33,712 nucleotides of DNA from Streptacidiphilus pinicola (lineage in GTDB: Bacteria; Actinomycetota; Actinomycetes; Streptomycetales; Streptomycetaceae). The stretch spans positions 1 through 33,712 of the forward strand of contig NZ_QKYN01000084.1 of assembly GCF_003258295.1 (NCBI RefSeq), in the 5' to 3' direction. The translations under genes and the position numbers were made by a program. The notes under the pieces were generated by a model, which saw only the letters and a list, made by a program, of their open reading frames with translations, searched no databases and was not told the DNA's origin. Within the stretch, counting starts at the first letter, position 1. Each line of letters starts with the position of its first letter. Of this stretch, positions 13,170-20,791 are shown in pieces.

Positions 13170-15487
13170 CCGCGACGAACTCATCGGCCGCGTCGGACAA
13201 CGGTCGGCCTGCTGTTTGGGCCTGGCCGCTCGACCCCGCCCGCTACGACCGTCGAGCGCTCCTGACCGGTGCTGAAGCGCAAGCGCTCAAGGCCCTGGAG
13301 ATCGATCAGGTCAGGCACCTGGGACTCACATCACTGGCGGCTCCCGCTCGTCTCGTCGAGCCGCTGGCGCACGCCCGGGACTCCCTCCACTGGACGCCTG
13401 GCACGGGCCACCAGCGCCGGTTCGCCCGGGACGCGGCCGGCCTCATCCTGATCCGCTGCGGCGACCTGGGCCGCAGCTTCTGGGGCTGGTCGGACGAGGA
13501 CTGGGCTGGCTTGATCAACCGGTCGGGGACCGAGTTCCGGCGTCTGTGGGGCGGTCAGATCGGCCCCAACGTCCGCCCGTTCCTGATCGCATACGCCTAC
13601 CTCGTCGGCGGTTTCACCGCGTTCGAGCTGCTCGGACGCTTCCAGCGGCCCACGCTCGCCCGCCGAGTCTTCGGCGAGGCCGCGGTCGAGGACGCCATCG
13701 GGAAGGTCCTGACGGTCCTGGGCGACTGGGGTTACCAGCGCGGCCCCGACTGCCTCACTTCGGCCGTCTGCCAGATTCTGCTGCTGAACCGCAGTCCGCG
13801 GCTGGAGGACTTGTCGAGTTTGGCGCTGGCAGCGATCCGTGCGACGCCGGCTATGCAGGGCGGCCAGTGGGCCAGCGATCTGCACGGGATCCACCGTGCC
13901 TTGGCCGCTCTCGGTCACGCTGAGCCGCCGCCGCGTCCCCGGCACGGACCCGGGCCCACGGCGATCGAGGGCGCCCGGGGCAGTTGGGCGGAGTGGGTGG
14001 AGCGCTGGCAGGCGACCTCGACGCTGACTCCGGGGGTCCGTGCCAGTTACCGAAGCGTCCTGGCGAAGATCGGCCGCTGGCTGGCCGCCGAGCACCCAGA
14101 GGTCACGGCACCGGAGCACTGGACCCGCCAGACCTGCGCGTCCTGGGTCGCGGCGGTCGACCGCATGACGGTCGGCGACTTCTCACAGTGGACGGCGGGC
14201 ATGCGGTCTCAGGGCCGGATCGGGAAGCCGCTCACACCGGAGTCGAAGTCCGGCTATCTGAAGGTGCCCCGCGCGTTCTTCCGCGACCTGCACGAATGGG
14301 AGTGGATTCCGCGACGATTCAACCCCGCTCACGCGCTGAGGACTCCCCGCAGTGTCCGGGCCCTCATGGGTCCGGATCCCCGGGTGATCGCCAACGATAT
14401 CTGGGCGAAGCTCTTGTGGGCCGGACTGAACGTCGAGAGCGGCGACCTGCCGACCGCGGACGGCCGCACATACCCGGCCGAGCTGATCCGGGCCATCACG
14501 CTGACCTGGCTGTTCGCCGGACAACGCAGCGACGAGATCGCCCGACTCCGCGTCGGATGCATCCGCTGGCAGCACGACGGCCTGCCCATCCCCGGTGACT
14601 CCAGCGAGGTCCTTGCCCGCGACGCCATCTGCCTGCTCGACGTCCCCACCCACAAGACCGGCACCGCGTTCACCAAGCCCGTCGACCCTCTACTTGGGCA
14701 TGCGATCGAGGCCTGGCAGGCAGTCCGCCCCGACCAGCCCGCCATCCTCGACCCGAAGACCAACGAGCGCGCGAACTTCCTCTTCACCTTCCGCGCGCGC
14801 AGGGTCTCCAAGGACTACATCAACGGGACGATCATCCCGATGCTCTGCCGCAAGGCAGGTGTCCCCACCGCCGACGTCCGCGGCAACATCACCAGCCACC
14901 GGGCCCGCTCCACCATCGCCAGCCAGCTCTACAACGCCAAAGAACCCATGACCCTGTTCGAGCTCCAGGAGTGGCTCGGCCACCGGACGCCCGAAGCCAC
15001 GGCCCACTACGCGAAGATCACCCCGAACACACTGGCCAGGGCCTACAACGACGCCGGCTACTTCGCCCGCAACGTCCGCACCGTCGAAGTGCTCGTCGAC
15101 CGTGACGCCGTCGCTTCCGGGGCCGCCGCGAACGGCGAACCCTGGCAGTACTACGACCTCGGCCACGGCTGGTGCACCTACACCTTCTTCGAGCAGTGCC
15201 AGCACCGCATGGCCTGCGCCCGCTGCGACTTCTACACCCCGAAGGCCTCCAGCAAAGGCCAACTCCTGGAGGCCAAGGAGAACCTGCAGAAGATGCTCGC
15301 GGCCATCCCCCTGACCGACGACGAACGCGCCGCCGTCGACGACGGCCAAGCCGCCCTCGACCAGCTGCTGGACCGACTCACCGACGTCCCTACCCCGGCC
15401 GGCCCGACTCCCCGGCAGATCGGCATCCCCGCCCAGGCCACCCTGCTGCCGGTCATTGAGATCAACCGGAAACCGGCAGGTCAGTAG
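13166..15487 (+). CDS. Large tyrosine recombinase with Cys-rich tail, TnpB-like
   Basis: 773 residues from GTG 13166, which overlaps the tnpA-like stop; the open frame is longer but lies inside that gene. A ~270-residue N-terminal extension precedes a core-binding domain and the catalytic domain: Arg in G-Q-R-S-D-E-I-A-R-L (~454), S-H-R-A-R-S (~578), L-G-H-R-T-P-E (~605) and Tyr in A-H-Y-A-K-I (~615). After it comes a Cys/His cluster (W-C-T-Y-T-F-F-E-Q-C-Q-H-R-M-A-C-A-R-C, ~670-690), a probable zinc finger, then a helical tail. Tn554 TnpB is similarly larger than TnpA. The two probably act as a hetero-complex in which the extension recognises the ends or target. Confidence 0.9.
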   Translation: MTATNSSAASDNGRPAVWAWPLDPARYDRRALLTGAEAQALKALEIDQVRHLGLTSLAAPARLVEPLAHARDSLHWTPGTGHQRRFARDAAGLILIRCGDLGRSFWGWSDEDWAGLINRSGTEFRRLWGGQIGPNVRPFLIAYAYLVGGFTAFELLGRFQRPTLARRVFGEAAVEDAIGKVLTVLGDWGYQRGPDCLTSAVCQILLLNRSPRLEDLSSLALAAIRATPAMQGGQWASDLHGIHRALAALGHAEPPPRPRHGPGPTAIEGARGSWAEWVERWQATSTLTPGVRASYRSVLAKIGRWLAAEHPEVTAPEHWTRQTCASWVAAVDRMTVGDFSQWTAGMRSQGRIGKPLTPESKSGYLKVPRAFFRDLHEWEWIPRRFNPAHALRTPRSVRALMGPDPRVIANDIWAKLLWAGLNVESGDLPTADGRTYPAELIRAITLTWLFAGQRSDEIARLRVGCIRWQHDGLPIPGDSSEVLARDAICLLDVPTHKTGTAFTKPVDPLLGHAIEAWQAVRPDQPAILDPKTNERANFLFTFRARRVSKDYINGTIIPMLCRKAGVPTADVRGNITSHRARSTIASQLYNAKEPMTLFELQEWLGHRTPEATAHYAKITPNTLARAYNDAGYFARNVRTVEVLVDRDAVASGAAANGEPWQYYDLGHGWCTYTFFEQCQHRMACARCDFYTPKASSKGQLLEAKENLQKMLAAIPLTDDERAAVDDGQAALDQLLDRLTDVPTPAGPTPRQIGIPAQATLLPVIEINRKPAGQ

Positions 15488-15490
15488 CCT

Positions 15491-16003
15491 TCAACAGCCC
15501 AGTTGGTGCCGAACATAGTCCGGCTGGGCCTCGCCGACCTCGATGCGGTTCTCGTCGAGACCGTTGGCGATCCGCAGACGGTCCCCGGCGAAGGCGAACT
15601 CCACCGCCACCGTCCCAGCCGCCAGGTCACGGCCTGTCGGCCGCCACTCAAGGAGCGCGACCTCGCGGAGTTCTTGGCCGACGAACGGTTCGAGGCGCTC
15701 ATCGCGCTGAGACCACTGAGGCGTCAGCTCGGACCACTCCCAGCCGGCGATGTCCGCCGCGGTGTCGATCCCGTCCCAGCCGATCGAGAGCTCGTCGAGC
15801 TTCCAGTGGCAAACCTCCACCTGGATGCCGTCGAAGTCCAGCACCACAGGGCAGTCGGCGAACCATTCCCCATCCTCGGCGAAACGCACCACGGCGAAGC
15901 CCGTCAAGCGCCTGCCCGCGAGCATCGCCAGCCGTGAGCCGTGCGCCTGCCGAATCGCCTCGAATCCGACCAGAAAGGACGGCTCGAAACCAGAGATCCC
16001 CAT
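15491..16003 (-). CDS. Cargo protein of unknown function
   Basis: 170 residues from ATG 16003 (GTG 16009 is possible). It begins M-G-I-S-G-F-E-P-S-F-L-V-G-F-E-A-I-R-Q-A-H-G. It continues as alternating beta strands rich in Trp, Asp and Glu (F-A-V-V-R-F-A-E-D-G-E-W-F-A-D-C-P-V-V-L-D-F, W-K-L-D-E-L-S-I-G-W-D-G-I-D) and ends with F-A-F-A-G-D-R-L-R-I-A-N-G-L-D-E-N. No signal peptide or membrane helix. It is acidic and looks like an immunity- or binding-type all-beta protein, but no family is recognised. It converges on the recombinase gene with 3 bases between stops and lies wholly inside the transposon, so it travels with it. Confidence 0.65.
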   Translation of the reverse strand: MGISGFEPSFLVGFEAIRQAHGSRLAMLAGRRLTGFAVVRFAEDGEWFADCPVVLDFDGIQVEVCHWKLDELSIGWDGIDTAADIAGWEWSELTPQWSQRDERLEPFVGQELREVALLEWRPTGRDLAAGTVAVEFAFAGDRLRIANGLDENRIEVGEAQPDYVRHQLGC

Positions 16004-16058
16004 GTCCACAGTCCGAGTCTCTCGGCCTTGGGCCCGATCGGCCAACACATATCGACCA

Positions 16059-16096
16059 GCAGGATCTCCCGAGCCACTTGACGGATCGGATTCCAC
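16059..16096. repeat. Right terminal repeat of transposon
   Basis: On the complementary strand, reading inward: GTGGAATC (16096-16089), 11 bases, GTGGCTC (16077-16071), 5 bases, ATCCTGC (16065-16059). The middle heptamer is the reverse complement of the one at the left end, while the blocks on either side are the same. Confidence 0.75.
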
Positions 16097-16100
16097 AGAA

Positions 16101-16493
16101 CCAGATGGCGGGCCGTGTACCGGTTCTTCCGCCGCTGGCGCGACAACGACTACATCAAGGAGCTCTACGGCCGGCTGCGCAAGATGCTGCGCGAGCTGGC
16201 CGGGAAGAAGGAAGAACCAACCGCCGCAATCATCGACTCGCAGTCGGTGAAGGCCGACGCCACCGTCGGCGCGGCCACCCGCGGCTACGACGCCGGGAAG
16301 AAGATCAACGGGAGGATGCGGCACATTGCGGTGGACACCCTGGGGCTACTGCTGACCGTGCTGGTGACGGCCGCCTCGGTCAAGGACAACGACGCCGGCC
16401 GCGACCTCCTGGAACAACTGCGCGCCGAACACCACCGCATCGCCCTGGTCTGGGCCGACGGCGGCTACACCGGCTGGCTGGTCTCCCTAGCCC
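16101..16493 (+). pseudogene. IS5-family transposase, central part, 3'-truncated
   Basis: Continues the IS5 gene after the transposon: W-R-A-V-Y-R-F-F-R-R-W-R-D-N-D-Y-I, then A-A-I-I-D-S-Q-S-V-K-A-D-A (first catalytic Asp region) and G-R-M-R-H-I-A-V-D-T-L-G-L-L, then A-L-V-W-A-D-G-G-Y-T-G (second catalytic Asp). After W-L-V-S-L-A-Q (~16493) the similarity ends. The C-terminal ~90 residues with the catalytic Glu and the right IS end are missing, so the IS was already deleted or was cut by a later event. Confidence 0.85.
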
Positions 16494-16637
16494 AGCGTGG
16501 TCCGGCCAGGCGCGAGAGCTTTGCCTGCTCTTTACAGCAGGACCCCCACTTGCGTCGTCTCTTCGGGCGATCTGGAACGCAGCCCGCTGGCACCGCCCCT
16601 CAGGCAGCCCAGCGGACCGAGCAGAAAGAAGCTGTTG

Positions 16638-17093
16638 ATGCGTACAAGTGTTGTCGCCGCCGCCGCCCTGACCTTCGCCGCCGTGTTGGCGGGATCGGGG
16701 CCCGCGTTCGCCGACGCAGGGAGTGGCGGCGGGGCCGTGAACGTCAAGCCGAAGCCGATCGCCAGCGCGCCCGCAGGCGGCAGCGGTTCCGGGACTGTTC
16801 CGACGGCGACGCCGACGCGGGCCGGCGGTGGAGGCGGGGAGCCGAGCGCGGTGGCGTCTCCGGCGCCGACGCGGGCGGGCGGTTCTGGTTCGGGGGAGCC
16901 GAGTGCGGTGGCGTCGCCCGTGCCGACGCAGGTCGGGGCGGTGCCCGTGGGCGCGCCGGACACCGGGGTGGCGCCGGTCGCGGCCGGGAACGGTGGCGAA
17001 GGGGCTGCTCTGGGCGCGGGGCTGGGCGGGGCGGCGCTGGTCGCCGGGGCGGGCACCTTCGTGTTGCGCCGCCGGGCCAAGGCCCGGGGCTGA
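16638..17093 (+). CDS. Secreted Gly/Pro/Ser-rich protein with APDTG sorting-like signal
   Basis: 151 residues from ATG 16638. A signal peptide (M-R-T-S-V-V-A-A-A-A-L-T-F-A-A-V-L-A, cut after A-F-A) precedes a low-complexity region with repeats of G-E-P-S-A-V-A-S-P-x-P-T. Near the C-terminus, G-A-P-D-T-G-V is followed by a hydrophobic stretch (G-A-A-L-G-A-G-L-G-G-A-A-L-V-A-G-A-G-T-F-V-L) and R-R-R. This is the three-part layout of a sortase substrate, but with Ala in place of the usual Leu of LPxTG. The sortase gene starts 13 bases later, so the two are likely enzyme and substrate in one operon. Confidence 0.75.
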   Translation: MRTSVVAAAALTFAAVLAGSGPAFADAGSGGGAVNVKPKPIASAPAGGSGSGTVPTATPTRAGGGGGEPSAVASPAPTRAGGSGSGEPSAVASPVPTQVGAVPVGAPDTGVAPVAAGNGGEGAALGAGLGGAALVAGAGTFVLRRRAKARG

Positions 17094-17105
17094 GCCTTGC
17101 GACGG

Positions 17106-17750
17106 ATGCGTGCGGCCATGCTGACGGCGACGGTGCTGGCCTCGGTGGCGCTCAGTTCGGCGTGCGGGGGAGCCCCCGGGGCTCCGCCTGCCTCGTCGGT
17201 CGCCGTGAGCGGTACCGCTCCTGACAACCCGTCGAGGGCTTCCGGTCAGGCCGGGGCCGGAGCCGGGGCGGCTACAGGTCCGATCGCGCGGTCGACGCCC
17301 GAACGCCTGGTGATCCCCAGCATCGGGGTGGACACGGCGGTCGTGTCGCTCGGCCTGGCGCCGGACGGCACGGTCCAGGTGCCGCCGATCGAGGCGAACG
17401 CGCCGGCCGGCTGGTACCGGGGTTCACCAACGCCCGGCCAGACCGGGCCCTCGGTGATCCTGGCGCACGTGACGGTGGGCCGCTACGGGGACGGGGTCTT
17501 CCTCAACCTGTCGCGGCTCAAGCAGGGCGACCGCATCACCGCACGGCTGCAGGACGGCGCCTCCGCCGTCTTCTCGGTCGACCGAGTGCAGACCGTTGCA
17601 AAAGCGCAGTTCCCCACCCGCGCCGTCTACGGGAACGTGGACCGCCCCGAGCTGCGTCTGATCACCTGCGGCGGCCCACGCAACAGCGCTGCGGGCGGCT
17701 ACCTCGACAACGTCGTGGTCTATGCCTCCCTCGTGTCCACCGCCAGGTAA
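17106..17750 (+). CDS. Class F-like sortase
   Basis: 214 residues from ATG 17106. The N-terminal hydrophobic segment ends L-S-S-A-C-G-G, so it may be a lipoprotein signal or a membrane anchor. After a disordered linker the sortase beta-barrel begins (R-L-V-I-P-S-I-G-V-D-T-A-V). The catalytic His is in I-L-A-H-V-T and the catalytic Cys in L-R-L-I-T-C-G-G. An Arg follows in G-G-P-R; the usual third catalytic Arg position is not certain from sequence alone. The enzyme would join the preceding APDTG protein to the cell envelope or process it. Probably co-transcribed with its substrate. Confidence 0.85.
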   Translation: MRAAMLTATVLASVALSSACGGAPGAPPASSVAVSGTAPDNPSRASGQAGAGAGAATGPIARSTPERLVIPSIGVDTAVVSLGLAPDGTVQVPPIEANAPAGWYRGSPTPGQTGPSVILAHVTVGRYGDGVFLNLSRLKQGDRITARLQDGASAVFSVDRVQTVAKAQFPTRAVYGNVDRPELRLITCGGPRNSAAGGYLDNVVVYASLVSTAR

Positions 17751-17861
17751 CGCAGAGCCCGCAGTTCAGCGGCCCTGCCGCGCTGGTGGAGCGGCCCGCG
17801 AGAAAGGCCCGCAAGGGCGTCCCGAGCGAACGTCCGGATGACCCGGTCAGCATGGAGAACG

Positions 17862-18365
17862 TTGAAACGGTCCAAGCAGAGCGCAGCGTCCGAGCTGTTC
17901 GCCGCCCTTTATCCGAGCCTCGCCGGATGGTGCCGTCGTCTCGTGGACGACGACGGCACCGCCCACGAGATCGCCTCGGAGGCGTTCGCGCGCCTCTGGG
18001 CGCGCTGGGCCGCCGTGGAGGAGCCGCGCGCCTTCCTGTATGTCACGGCGGCCAACCTGGTACGCGACCAGTGGCGCAAGCTGGAGCGCGAACGCCGGGC
18101 GATGCGGCAGGTCACCGCACAGGCCGCGCTGGATGCGGACCGGCACGGCGAGAGCGCGGAAGCCGCCGTGCCGGTCCGGCTGCTGGTGCAGTCGCTGCCG
18201 GAGCGGCTGCGCACGCCTGTCCTCCTGTACTACTACGCCGATCTGCCGATCAGAGAGGTAGCGCTGCACATGGGACGCAAGGAAGGTACGGTCAGAGCCG
18301 ATCTGCACGCGGCCCGGGAGCTCCTGCGCGCGAGACTCGGGGGACACCTTGATCACACCCATTGA
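17862..18365 (+). CDS. ECF-type RNA polymerase sigma factor
   Basis: 167 residues. TTG 17862 is favoured over ATG 17838 because GGAG lies 5 bases before it. Region 2 is seen in L-F-A-A-L-Y-P-S-L-A-G-W-C-R-R-L-V and A-F-A-R-L-W-A-R-W, with A-F-L-Y-V-T-A-A-N-L-V-R-D-Q-W-R-K as region 2.4. Region 4 follows (L-P-E-R-L-R-T-P-V-L-L-Y-Y-Y-A-D-L-P-I-R-E-V-A, G-T-V-R-A-D-L-H-A-A-R-E-L-L). It directs RNA polymerase to specific promoters. The next gene overlaps it and has the layout of an anti-sigma factor. It lies just after the sortase pair and may control envelope genes. Confidence 0.85.
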   Translation: MKRSKQSAASELFAALYPSLAGWCRRLVDDDGTAHEIASEAFARLWARWAAVEEPRAFLYVTAANLVRDQWRKLERERRAMRQVTAQAALDADRHGESAEAAVPVRLLVQSLPERLRTPVLLYYYADLPIREVALHMGRKEGTVRADLHAARELLRARLGGHLDHTH

Positions 18366-18906
18366 CGCACGCGACGACGGCGACCGGGCCGACGACGAGC
18401 TCATGGTGCTGCTGCGTCGCGACGCGCTGCAACTTGCGCCACCTCCCGGCGCGTTCGAGGGCGCCATGCGCACCGGCGCCCGGCGTCGTCGCCTGCGTGC
18501 GGCGGCCGGGGGCGGGTTGACGCTCGCCGTCGCTGCCGCGATCGCGGCGCCGGTGCTGCTGACCGCCGGTCCGACCCGGTCGGTGCCCGTGGTTCCGCTC
18601 GCTCCGCCGGCGTCGACGGTGCACAGCGGGACACAGTCGCCGACGCCCGCCCCCACCTCGTCGGCCAGTCCGTCCCCATTGTCGTCGCAGGCGGGGCCTT
18701 CCGTGGCGTCGCCTTCCCCGCCGGCAACGTCGTCACGTCCGTCGAGCATCCCTACGCGTGCGTCATCCGCCGGTGCGGGCGGCGGGGGTTCGCCGACTCC
18801 GCGCCGCGGCAGCGCCACACCGTCCCCCAGCAGGGCTGCCAGCGCCTCCGGCACCGGTGGAGGCATTGGCAGCCCGATGCAGCCGACCCAGGCCCCGACC
18901 CCATAG
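18349..18906 (+). CDS. Anti-sigma-like single-span membrane protein
   Basis: 185 residues from TTG 18349, overlapping the sigma gene by 17 bases, with GGGGGA upstream. A ~50-residue cytoplasmic head (D-D-E-L-M-V-L-L-R-R-D-A-L-Q-L-A-P-P-P-G-A-F-E) and a basic stop (R-R-R-R-L-R) precede one membrane helix (L-T-L-A-V-A-A-A-I-A-A-P-V-L-L). The outside part is Ser/Pro/Thr-rich and low in complexity. Overlap and topology suggest it holds the ECF factor at the membrane. There is no recognisable HxxxCxxC zinc anti-sigma motif, so the mechanism is open. Confidence 0.65.
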   Translation: MITPIDARDDGDRADDELMVLLRRDALQLAPPPGAFEGAMRTGARRRRLRAAAGGGLTLAVAAAIAAPVLLTAGPTRSVPVVPLAPPASTVHSGTQSPTPAPTSSASPSPLSSQAGPSVASPSPPATSSRPSSIPTRASSAGAGGGGSPTPRRGSATPSPSRAASASGTGGGIGSPMQPTQAPTP

Positions 18907-18975
18907 GGGTGGCGGCTGCCGGCGTCGGGAAGCACGTCGCCCCAAAAACACCTCCTCGACCGCAGCAGCCACAAC

Positions 18976-19164
18976 GTGCAGAGCACCCTGACCCGGCTCC
19001 TGCGACGGATCACCGGCCTGGCCGCCGAGCGGGCCCGCCGCCTGGACCAGCCCTGGCAGGAGCACGCCCGGCGCAACGCCTCCACAGCGACCGCGGCGCT
19101 TCGGCGCGAGCGGGAAGGAGCAGAAGCCTGGGCCCCAGCCAGCCCCGTCCACAGGGCCCACTGA
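18976..19164 (+). CDS. Hypothetical basic helical fragment
   Basis: A frame ending at TGA 19162-19164 reads L-T-R-L-L-R-R-I-T-G-L-A-A-E-R-A-R-R-L-D-Q-P-W-Q-E-H-A-R-R. It continues upstream without a stop as H-L-L-D-R-S-S-H-N-V-Q-S. Strongly Arg/Ala-rich helices; no motif. GTG 18976 is only the first available start, and the piece may be the C-terminus of a lost gene. Confidence 0.25.
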   Translation: MQSTLTRLLRRITGLAAERARRLDQPWQEHARRNASTATAALRREREGAEAWAPASPVHRAH

Positions 19165-19253
19165 CCAGGCCACGCGATCAAAGAGCTGACATGCCAATTC
19201 GCGCAAGCCCCCGCACCCCCGCGCGGGGCAGTCGGTTGGGGCTGCTTACGCTG

Positions 19254-19658
19254 TCAGGGGTGGAGGGCGTCGGCGACCTGGGCGGTGTCCTCGGTGCCGC
19301 GGAAGTGGGTGATCAGCCCGTTCCGGAGGGTGAAGTGGTGGTGGAGGTTCATCGACAAGGTGCGGCCGCTTGCCCGGTGGCGGGTGCGGCAGCGGACCAC
19401 GGTCAGCACGTCGTCGCCGCTCGCGGCGAAGACCATGGGCGTGAAGTCATCGACCTCCATCGTGGTGCCGAACGCCTCGAAAAAGGCGCTCACCTCGGCC
19501 TTGCCCCTGCGCGGGCCATACCAGGGCGCGACGGTCGTGGTCGTCTCCACGGCCCAGTCGACGTCCTCTCCCAGGACGGCCATGATTCCCTCGGTGTCTC
19601 CCTTGAGGAACATCTCATAGCAGGACTTGATCATCTCGATGTTGCTGTCGGCGCTCAT
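19254..19658 (-). CDS. SnoaL/NTF2-like protein
   Basis: 134 residues from ATG 19658, with GGAGG 6 bases upstream. The cone-shaped SnoaL/NTF2 fold is shown by N-I-E-M-I-K-S-C-Y-E-M-F-L-K-G-D-T-E-G-I-M-A-V-L-G-E-D-V-D-W, then the Y-G-P-R-R-G-K-A-E-V-S-A-F-F loop, D-V-L-T-V-V-R-C-R-T-R-H and the last strands M-N-L-H-H-H-F-T-L-R-N-G-L-I-T-H-F-R. Family members include polyketide cyclases, isomerases and stress-related binding proteins. The pocket residues here do not decide the substrate. It stands alone, so no pathway is suggested by neighbours. Confidence 0.8.
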   Translation of the reverse strand: MSADSNIEMIKSCYEMFLKGDTEGIMAVLGEDVDWAVETTTTVAPWYGPRRGKAEVSAFFEAFGTTMEVDDFTPMVFAASGDDVLTVVRCRTRHRASGRTLSMNLHHHFTLRNGLITHFRGTEDTAQVADALHP

Positions 19659-19923
19659 CGGTACCTCCGGGCAAGAGAAAAGGGACTGACAGCGAGGGGA
19701 ACAAGCCGTCAGCGAGGTCTGCGACACCTTGGTCAGTGCGGCCGAAGACCGGCACGAAGTCCATGGGGTGTTTGGGATGCGGTGTCCTCAACGGTAGGAG
19801 TGGGCCTGGGGACAGTGACCTGGTTCGGGCGCAGGCGCGGTGCGATTCACCGGAACGGGCCAACACTTGGGGCCGCGGCTGAGCCTGCTCCGCTTTCCGC
19901 GGGCGGAGCGGTCGTTCGACCCG

Positions 19924-20043
19924 ATGGCTCTGGAGCTGTCGCTGAACCCTCACCTCTCCGACGTCAACGGCGCTTTGATCGGTGAACGATGGCGGATCGG
20001 GTCGGGTCTCGTCCTTGACGTGTCGTGCGCGCGGATCCCGTGT
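19924..20043 (+). pseudogene. MOSC-domain protein fragment
   Basis: The frame around 19924-20043 reads L-S-D-V-N-G-A-L-I-G-E-R-W-R-I-G-S-G-L-V-L-D-V-S-C-A-R-I-P-C. This matches the conserved core of MOSC (molybdenum cofactor sulfurase C-terminal) proteins, including the Cys that receives sulfur or binds the cofactor. Neither the N-terminal part nor the continuation after the Cys is recognisable, so only a scrap remains. Otherwise 19659-20095 shows nothing coding. Confidence 0.45.
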
Positions 20044-20095
20044 TACGGGGATCGCCTGCGCGGGCGAGGAGTCCTTTCGCGGCGGGCCCGGTGAG

Positions 20096-20659
20096 TCATC
20101 GAAGCGCCCATGCCGTGAGCCGTTCCACCAGCGTGAAGCTCCCGAGGGCGATAAGGGCGAGGGCAGCGAAGCGTTCCGCGTTCTCGCGCAGGCGCTCGCC
20201 GATGCGGGCGCCGAGAGCCATGCCGAGCTGAGCTGCGAGGAAGGCCTGAACCGCGATCGTGATCACGACACCGGTGATGGGCAGCCGGGCCAGGCCGAGG
20301 CTGAAGCCGATGGCGAGCTCGTCCAGACCGATAGTGATCGCGAGCCCGACGAGGGACAGCCCACGGGCGGAAAGCAGCCGTACGGCGGCCTTCTCCTCCA
20401 TGTCGTCGCCGCCGAACTGCATCCACCCACCGAGGGCGAGGAGCATCGCGGCTGCGATGTAGTCGGCGGCTCCGCCGATTGCGCGGGCGAGCGGCACGCC
20501 GGCCGCGAGGCCGATGAGCGGCATGCCGCCCTCGAAGGTCGTGAACAGCGCGGTGAGCCGCCAACACAGGGCACGGCTGACCCCAGCCGCTCCGATCAGG
20601 GCAGCCACGACCAGAGAATCCAGAGCAAGCGGCAGAGCGAAAAAGGGGAGCATCCACAC
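20096..20659 (-). CDS. mntP: MntP-family manganese efflux pump
   Basis: 187 residues from GTG 20659 (ATG 20653 is an alternative). Six membrane segments are visible, arranged as two repeats of three: L-P-F-F-A-L-P-L-A-L-D-S-L-V-V-A, P-L-I-G-L-A-A-G-V-P-L-A, Y-I-A-A-A-M-L-L-A-L-G-G-W, then L-A-I-T-I-G-L-D-E-L-A-I-G-F-S-L-G, V-V-I-T-I-A-V-Q-A-F-L-A-A-Q-L-G and A-A-L-A-L-I-A-L-G-S-F. Conserved Asp residues at the start of each half (L-A-L-D-S and G-L-D-E-L) fit the MntP/DUF204 pattern. The protein exports Mn2+ across the cytoplasmic membrane. Structured sequence upstream may be a metal-sensing leader. Confidence 0.75.
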   Translation of the reverse strand: MWMLPFFALPLALDSLVVAALIGAAGVSRALCWRLTALFTTFEGGMPLIGLAAGVPLARAIGGAADYIAAAMLLALGGWMQFGGDDMEEKAAVRLLSARGLSLVGLAITIGLDELAIGFSLGLARLPITGVVITIAVQAFLAAQLGMALGARIGERLRENAERFAALALIALGSFTLVERLTAWALR

Positions 20660-20733
20660 GCTTGGTGAGTCTGGCGAGTGCTGCGGTTCGGCCCGTCATG
20701 ACGCGCCGCTGCTCAGACTTGTTCCCCAGCTTC

Positions 20734-20791
20734 CCGCCGGCGGCCTCCTGACCCACCCTGCACGGGTGGGTCATCCGCCGGTGACCGGCGG
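20734..20791 (-). promoter_or_regulatory. Structured RNA leader of mntP (candidate riboswitch)
   Basis: 75 bases before the mntP start lie two adjacent GC-rich hairpins: 20750-20772 (perfect 9-bp stem, 5-base loop) and 20775-20791 (7-bp stem, TGA loop). A third element, CCGCCGGCGG at 20734-20743, is complementary to either arm of the second hairpin, so two mutually exclusive folds are possible. mntP genes often carry the yybP-ykoY Mn2+ riboswitch. I cannot confirm that class by eye. Confidence 0.4.

Larger units (their letters stand above)
12025..16100 (+). mobile_element. Tn554-like two-recombinase transposon with cargo gene
   Basis: The element is defined by the split IS5 gene: removing 12025-16100 restores an in-frame junction (I-D-F-P-R-W-R-A-V-Y-R-F-F). 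Inside are two overlapping tyrosine-recombinase genes (12096-13169 and 13166-15487) and one convergent gene of unknown function. The ends share an inverted block GTGGAATC and a second inverted block ATCCTGC at identical spacing. The tnpA/tnpB pair recalls Tn554, which moves without target duplication. Tn554's third gene tnpC has no same-strand counterpart here. Boundaries are inferred to within a few bases. Confidence 0.75.
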
